From the NCBI RefSeq assembly GCF_003129485.1, contig NZ_QFFG01000003.1:434001-498000 (forward strand): 64,000 nucleotides of DNA. Reading direction: 5' to 3'. The DNA comes from Polaribacter aquimarinus (GTDB taxonomy: Bacteria > Bacteroidota > Bacteroidia > Flavobacteriales > Flavobacteriaceae). Of this stretch, positions 60,814-64,000 are shown piece by piece (position 1 is the stretch's first letter; each line of letters begins with the position of its first letter). A program made the translations under genes and the position numbers. Under the pieces are notes generated by a model. That model did no database searches and had not been told where the DNA came from. It saw only the letters and a list, made by a program, of their open reading frames with translations.

Positions 60814-61351
60814 AGTTTTTACCATTTTTTTACTCATTACCTTTATTACGGGGTCAAAGATAAAAGAAAATGAATTTATAGCACGTCAGGGACAAATCAC
60901 GTTCTTTTCTTACACTTCAGTAGAAAATATCGAAGCCAAAAACAATCAGGTTTTAAGCATTTTAGATATTAAAAAAAAGGAAATTGCGGTAAGCATGTTA
61001 ATGCGTGCTTTTGTATTTAAAAAAGATTTAATGTATGAACATTTTAATGAAAGTTATATTGAATCTGACATTTACCCAAAAGCAACCTTTGAAGGAAAAA
61101 TTATAGATTTTGATGAAGTTTCAACAAATCAAACTAAAATAATTAAGGGTACATTAACCATTCATGGAATTTCTAAAGAAGTTAGTATTAAAACAACAAT
61201 AATTAAAGAGAATAACACTTATATATTGTCTGGAAACATTGATGTTTTGGTCAAAGATTTTGATATTAAAATTCCACCTATTTTATCGAGTAATATTGCA
61301 AAAACTATTTCTATAGAGTTTAAATTTCAATACCAGCCTTATGAAGCTTAA
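60806..61351 (+). CDS. YceI family protein (copy 2)
   Basis: A 181-residue paralogue of the protein at 57649. It has a short signal peptide (about 1-16) and the YceI motifs GQITFFSYTSVENIEAKNNQ, YPKATFEGKIIDF and LTIHGISKEVSIKTTI. The HFNESYIESD stretch is nearly identical to the HFNENYVESD of copy 1. It is predicted to carry a lipid or isoprenoid in the periplasm. It overlaps its neighbours on both sides (eight and eleven bases), so the three genes are tightly coupled. Confidence 0.86.
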   Translation: MNKVFTIFLLITFITGSKIKENEFIARQGQITFFSYTSVENIEAKNNQVLSILDIKKKEIAVSMLMRAFVFKKDLMYEHFNESYIESDIYPKATFEGKIIDFDEVSTNQTKIIKGTLTIHGISKEVSIKTTIIKENNTYILSGNIDVLVKDFDIKIPPILSSNIAKTISIEFKFQYQPYEA

Positions 61352-62249
61352 AAGAATCATTCAATTGTTATCAATTGCTTTTACTTTTCTAATATCATCC
61401 ACACATGCGCAAAGTTTGTTAGACAAATTAGACAAAGAATTTAAAAATAAACCTATTTATGAGATTGCCACTTTTAAAACTACTAGAATTGGATTAAATC
61501 AATCTGTAGAAACTCGAAAAAAAGGTGCGCTACAAATTTCTTTATTTAATAGGTATTGGGACACTCCAAATGCAACTAGCCAAAGTTTTTTAGCTGATAA
61601 AGTTTCTACGCGTTATGGATTAGAATACGCTTTTTCAGATAAATTTACTTTTGGAGCAGGTTACAGTAATTTTGATAAAATAACAGATACTTACTTTAAA
61701 TTTCGATTATATCAACAGCAAATTAATTCTAAAAAAATGCCTGTTAGCATTACCTTTTTTCAAAGTGTATCTCATCGAAAAGTTAAAAATGCTAATCCAA
61801 ATTTATACAGCAATCAAAGTTCTTCAAATAAATTCGCTTACACAACTCAAGTCTTAGTTGCTAGAAAAATGACTTCAGAATTATCTGTACAAATAGCACC
61901 AACATTTATTATTAGAGGAGCAAACTCTATAAATAATAACCCTAACAGTCAGTTTGCAATTGCTTTTGGAGGAAGACATAAAATAGGAAAACATTCAAGT
62001 GTTGTTTCAGAATATTTCTATGTAGCTAATCCAATTAAATCTTTTGATGTTTACAATACTTTTATGGTAGGATTAAATTGGGAAGTAAGCGACTTAATGT
62101 TACAGTTTCATATTACAAATGCTAGAAATTATGCAGAAGATACTTTTATTTCTGAGACTACTAATAATTTTAATTTTAAAGACCCCAATTTACATTTCGG
62201 TGTAAATGCAACTTTTATATTGCATACAAGAAAAAAGAAATTACAATAA
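61341..62249 (+). CDS. DUF5777 family outer-membrane beta-barrel protein (copy 2)
   Basis: A 302-residue paralogue of the protein at 56785. The signal peptide (about 1-23, ending STHAQ) is followed by SLLDKLDKEF and the DUF5777 motifs TTRIGLNQSVETRKKGALQI, STRYGLEYAFSDKFTFGAGY and QVLVARKMTSELSVQIAPTF. No haem or catalytic motif is visible. It is the last gene of the plus-strand unit, and ccsBA follows after 125 bases with its own promoter box. Confidence 0.84.
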   Translation: MKLKRIIQLLSIAFTFLISSTHAQSLLDKLDKEFKNKPIYEIATFKTTRIGLNQSVETRKKGALQISLFNRYWDTPNATSQSFLADKVSTRYGLEYAFSDKFTFGAGYSNFDKITDTYFKFRLYQQQINSKKMPVSITFFQSVSHRKVKNANPNLYSNQSSSNKFAYTTQVLVARKMTSELSVQIAPTFIIRGANSINNNPNSQFAIAFGGRHKIGKHSSVVSEYFYVANPIKSFDVYNTFMVGLNWEVSDLMLQFHITNARNYAEDTFISETTNNFNFKDPNLHFGVNATFILHTRKKKLQ

Positions 62250-62338
62250 AAAGTAGAGTCAATTAAACTCCTTTATTTTTAACAATTCTTAACAAGAAAA
62301 AACAACTACAGTTTAATAAGTCTTCATGCTTTTATCCT

Positions 62339-62346
62339 TAAATTTG
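62339..62346 (+). promoter_or_regulatory. Putative -7 element of ccsBA
   Basis: TAAATTTG fits TAnnTTTG 28 bases before the ATG at 62375. No clear TTG is at -33. Confidence 0.45.
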
Positions 62347-62374
62347 TACCTCTTTTAAAAAGCACTTCAAACGG

Positions 62375-64000
62375 ATGAAAAATATTCTTAACCTCCTATA
62401 CTCTACACGTTTAATGGCCATTCTATTTATTCTATTTGCAACAGCAATGGGTGTAGCCACATTTATAGAAAACGATTTTGGCACACAAACGTCTAAGGCT
62501 TTAGTTTACAATGCATGGTGGTTTGAATTGATTATGGTGTTTTTTGTTATAAATTTCTTTGGAAACATTTTTAGATACAGATTGTACAAAAAAGAAAAAT
62601 GGGCTGTATTAATGTTTCACGCTGCTTTTCTATTAATTCTTGTTGGTGCTGGCGTTACACGCTATTTAGGGTACGAAGGGATTATGCTTATCGAAGAAGG
62701 ACAAACTACAAATAAATTCCTATCTGAAACCACTTATTTAAATGTAATTGTTGACAATGGAAAAATGCAAAAACCAGAAATCAACGAACCTTTACTTCTA
62801 TCTGCATGGGGAAAAAATTCATGGTCTTATGCAGATAATTTTAAAATATCAGATGATAAAAGACAGAAGTTCTCTCTAAAATTGGTAGATTATATTCCAT
62901 GGGCAGAAAAGAAATTAGTAGCTGATAAAAATGGAGTTGAACATTTATTTTTGGTAGAATCCTCAGAGGGCTCTCGCCATGAACATTGGCTAAAAAAAGG
63001 AACTATTCAAAACATTCATGGGGTTTTAGTAGGTTTTGAAGCAACAGACAATAATGCATCAATCAATTTTATAAAACAAGATGATAATCTAAAAATTATC
63101 GCTAAAGAAAGTGGAGATTGGTTAAGAATGGCTGACCAAAAAAGAGGAAAAATCACAAAAGATTCCATTCAAAATTTTCAGTTCCTAACCTTACACAATA
63201 TTGCGGGATTACAATTTGTTATTCCAAGACCAGCTGAAAAAGGCGTTATGAAAACCGTTAGTGGTCCAAAAAATGATAATAAACTAGATGTCATAGTCGT
63301 AGATATAAATAGTAAGAATGAAACCAAAAGAGTTGAATTAACTGGCGGTAAATTTAATTCTCAAGGTTCTAAAGAAGTTTCGGTTGCTGGTTTAAATTTT
63401 AGAATGTTATATGGTTCAAAGATTTTAGAAACTCCATTTTCTGTTAAGTTAAACGATTTTCAGCTAGAAAAATATCCTGGTTCAGAAAGTGCTGCTTCCT
63501 ATGCCAGTGAAGTAACTGTAATAGACCCAAAAGAAACTTTTGATTATCGCATTTATATGAATCATATTCTAGATCATAACGGTTATAAATTCTTTCAATC
63601 GAGTTATGATTTATCCGGAGAAAGAGAAGAAACTCATTTATCAGTAAATCATGATTTTTGGGGAACCTTTTTAACATATCTAGGTTATTCTCTATTATAC
63701 ACAGGTTTAATCTGTATTCTTTTTGCTAAAAACACTCGTTTTGATGATTTAAAAAATGGTTTAAAAAAAATTAGAAAGAAAAAAGCTGCAATGTCTATGG
63801 TTTCAGCTCTATTCTTATCAACTTTTAGTTTTGGGCAACATGAAACCCATCAACCCAAACAAGTAACGTACCAACAAATTGATTCTATTTTACAAGCTAG
63901 TTTAGTAGATGTTAATCATGCTGAAAGTTTTAATAAATTAGTAATTCAAGATGCAGGTGGACGTATGAAACCAGCACATACTTTTGCTTCTGAATTGGTT
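62375..64000 (+). CDS. ccsA: Cytochrome c biogenesis protein CcsBA/ResBC-type fusion (3' end outside window)
   Basis: The frame is open from the ATG at 62375 to the last base (542 residues). The first part is a ResB/CcsB-like domain: hydrophobic segments near 10-30, 45-65 and 85-103 (MVFFVINFFGNIFRYRLYKK, VLMFHAAFLLILVGAGVTRY), then a periplasmic domain with HILDHNGYKFFQSSYDLSGE. Another membrane helix is near 428-447. MVSALFLSTFSFGQHETHQ is a second signal-like helix, as in Bacteroidota fusions where CcsA follows. It delivers and attaches haem to CxxCH apoproteins, of which two are encoded nearby. Confidence 0.9.
   Translation, partial: MKNILNLLYSTRLMAILFILFATAMGVATFIENDFGTQTSKALVYNAWWFELIMVFFVINFFGNIFRYRLYKKEKWAVLMFHAAFLLILVGAGVTRYLGYEGIMLIEEGQTTNKFLSETTYLNVIVDNGKMQKPEINEPLLLSAWGKNSWSYADNFKISDDKRQKFSLKLVDYIPWAEKKLVADKNGVEHLFLVESSEGSRHEHWLKKGTIQNIHGVLVGFEATDNNASINFIKQDDNLKIIAKESGDWLRMADQKRGKITKDSIQNFQFLTLHNIAGLQFVIPRPAEKGVMKTVSGPKNDNKLDVIVVDINSKNETKRVELTGGKFNSQGSKEVSVAGLNFRMLYGSKILETPFSVKLNDFQLEKYPGSESAASYASEVTVIDPKETFDYRIYMNHILDHNGYKFFQSSYDLSGEREETHLSVNHDFWGTFLTYLGYSLLYTGLICILFAKNTRFDDLKNGLKKIRKKKAAMSMVSALFLSTFSFGQHETHQPKQVTYQQIDSILQASLVDVNHAESFNKLVIQDAGGRMKPAHTFASELV

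Noticed and set aside
63444-63677. Minus-strand 77-residue reading frame near the right end
   Set aside because: It lies antisense within the periplasmic part of ccsBA, whose frame is open and recognisable throughout.

Overview
This AT-rich window comes from a member of the family Flavobacteriaceae (Bacteroidota), probably a marine Polaribacter- or Tenacibaculum-like bacterium. The family-level call rests on a T9SS C-terminal sorting domain, a TonB-dependent receptor, menaquinone genes (menB, menD), a bacillithiol gene (bshC), a ccsBA-type cytochrome c biogenesis gene, several Bacteroidota-typical families (DUF4199, DUF4295, DUF5606, DUF5777, GIN/DUF2807), and promoters of the Bacteroidota form TTG-N19/20-TAnnTTTG. 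The genus is an impression only. No tRNA or rRNA gene, CRISPR array, insertion sequence or phage module was seen.

Layout. 1-3.9 kb: end of a TonB-dependent receptor, an ECF sigma/anti-sigma pair, a sterol-desaturase-family enzyme and a YkgJ-type cysteine-cluster protein. 3.9-8.5 kb: argS, a short structured RNA element, lpd, and two small proteins separated by near-identical terminators. 8.6-11 kb: an acyltransferase and two unrecognised membrane proteins. 11-20.3 kb: rlmF, bshC, a secreted M14 peptidase, a small beta-barrel protein, rimO and an unusual channel-like membrane protein. 20.5-31.6 kb, mostly minus strand: ftsY, a second copy of the RNA element, DUF4295, rpmG, rpmB, cinA, a FAH-family gene, purU, menB, cvfB-like, menD, fsa, an SDR gene and the SRP RNA. 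31.7-45.5 kb: DUF4199, a GT2 enzyme, a phosphosugar mutase, an MsbA-like exporter, cca, three surface-glycan glycosyltransferases, dapD, ruvX, def, DUF5606, mazG and an outer-membrane barrel. 45.6-52.8 kb: lon, a repeat lipoprotein in atypical flanks, and an ECF sigma operon with two beta-helical surface proteins. 52.9-64 kb: a GlmU-like enzyme and then the most interesting region.

That region (54-64 kb) combines a T9SS-exported protein with a CxxCH motif, a haem-binding lipoprotein, and two paralogous OB-fold/YceI/DUF5777 gene sets arranged divergently around a membrane-anchored Cache-LytTR regulator. The cytochrome c biogenesis gene ccsBA follows. A 13-base motif close to TTAAAARGGAAAA occurs as a direct repeat with a 20-21 nt period upstream of three of these transcription units. 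This is the spacing expected of LytTR binding sites, so I propose a small self-contained sensory regulon linked to extracytoplasmic haem proteins. The gene content and repeats are read from the sequence. The regulatory link and physiological role are inference.

A second notable item is the pair of 70-80 nt RNA elements at 5746 and 21554. They share sequence blocks, but their central hairpins differ in sequence while keeping the pairing. The first copy begins directly after a full promoter.
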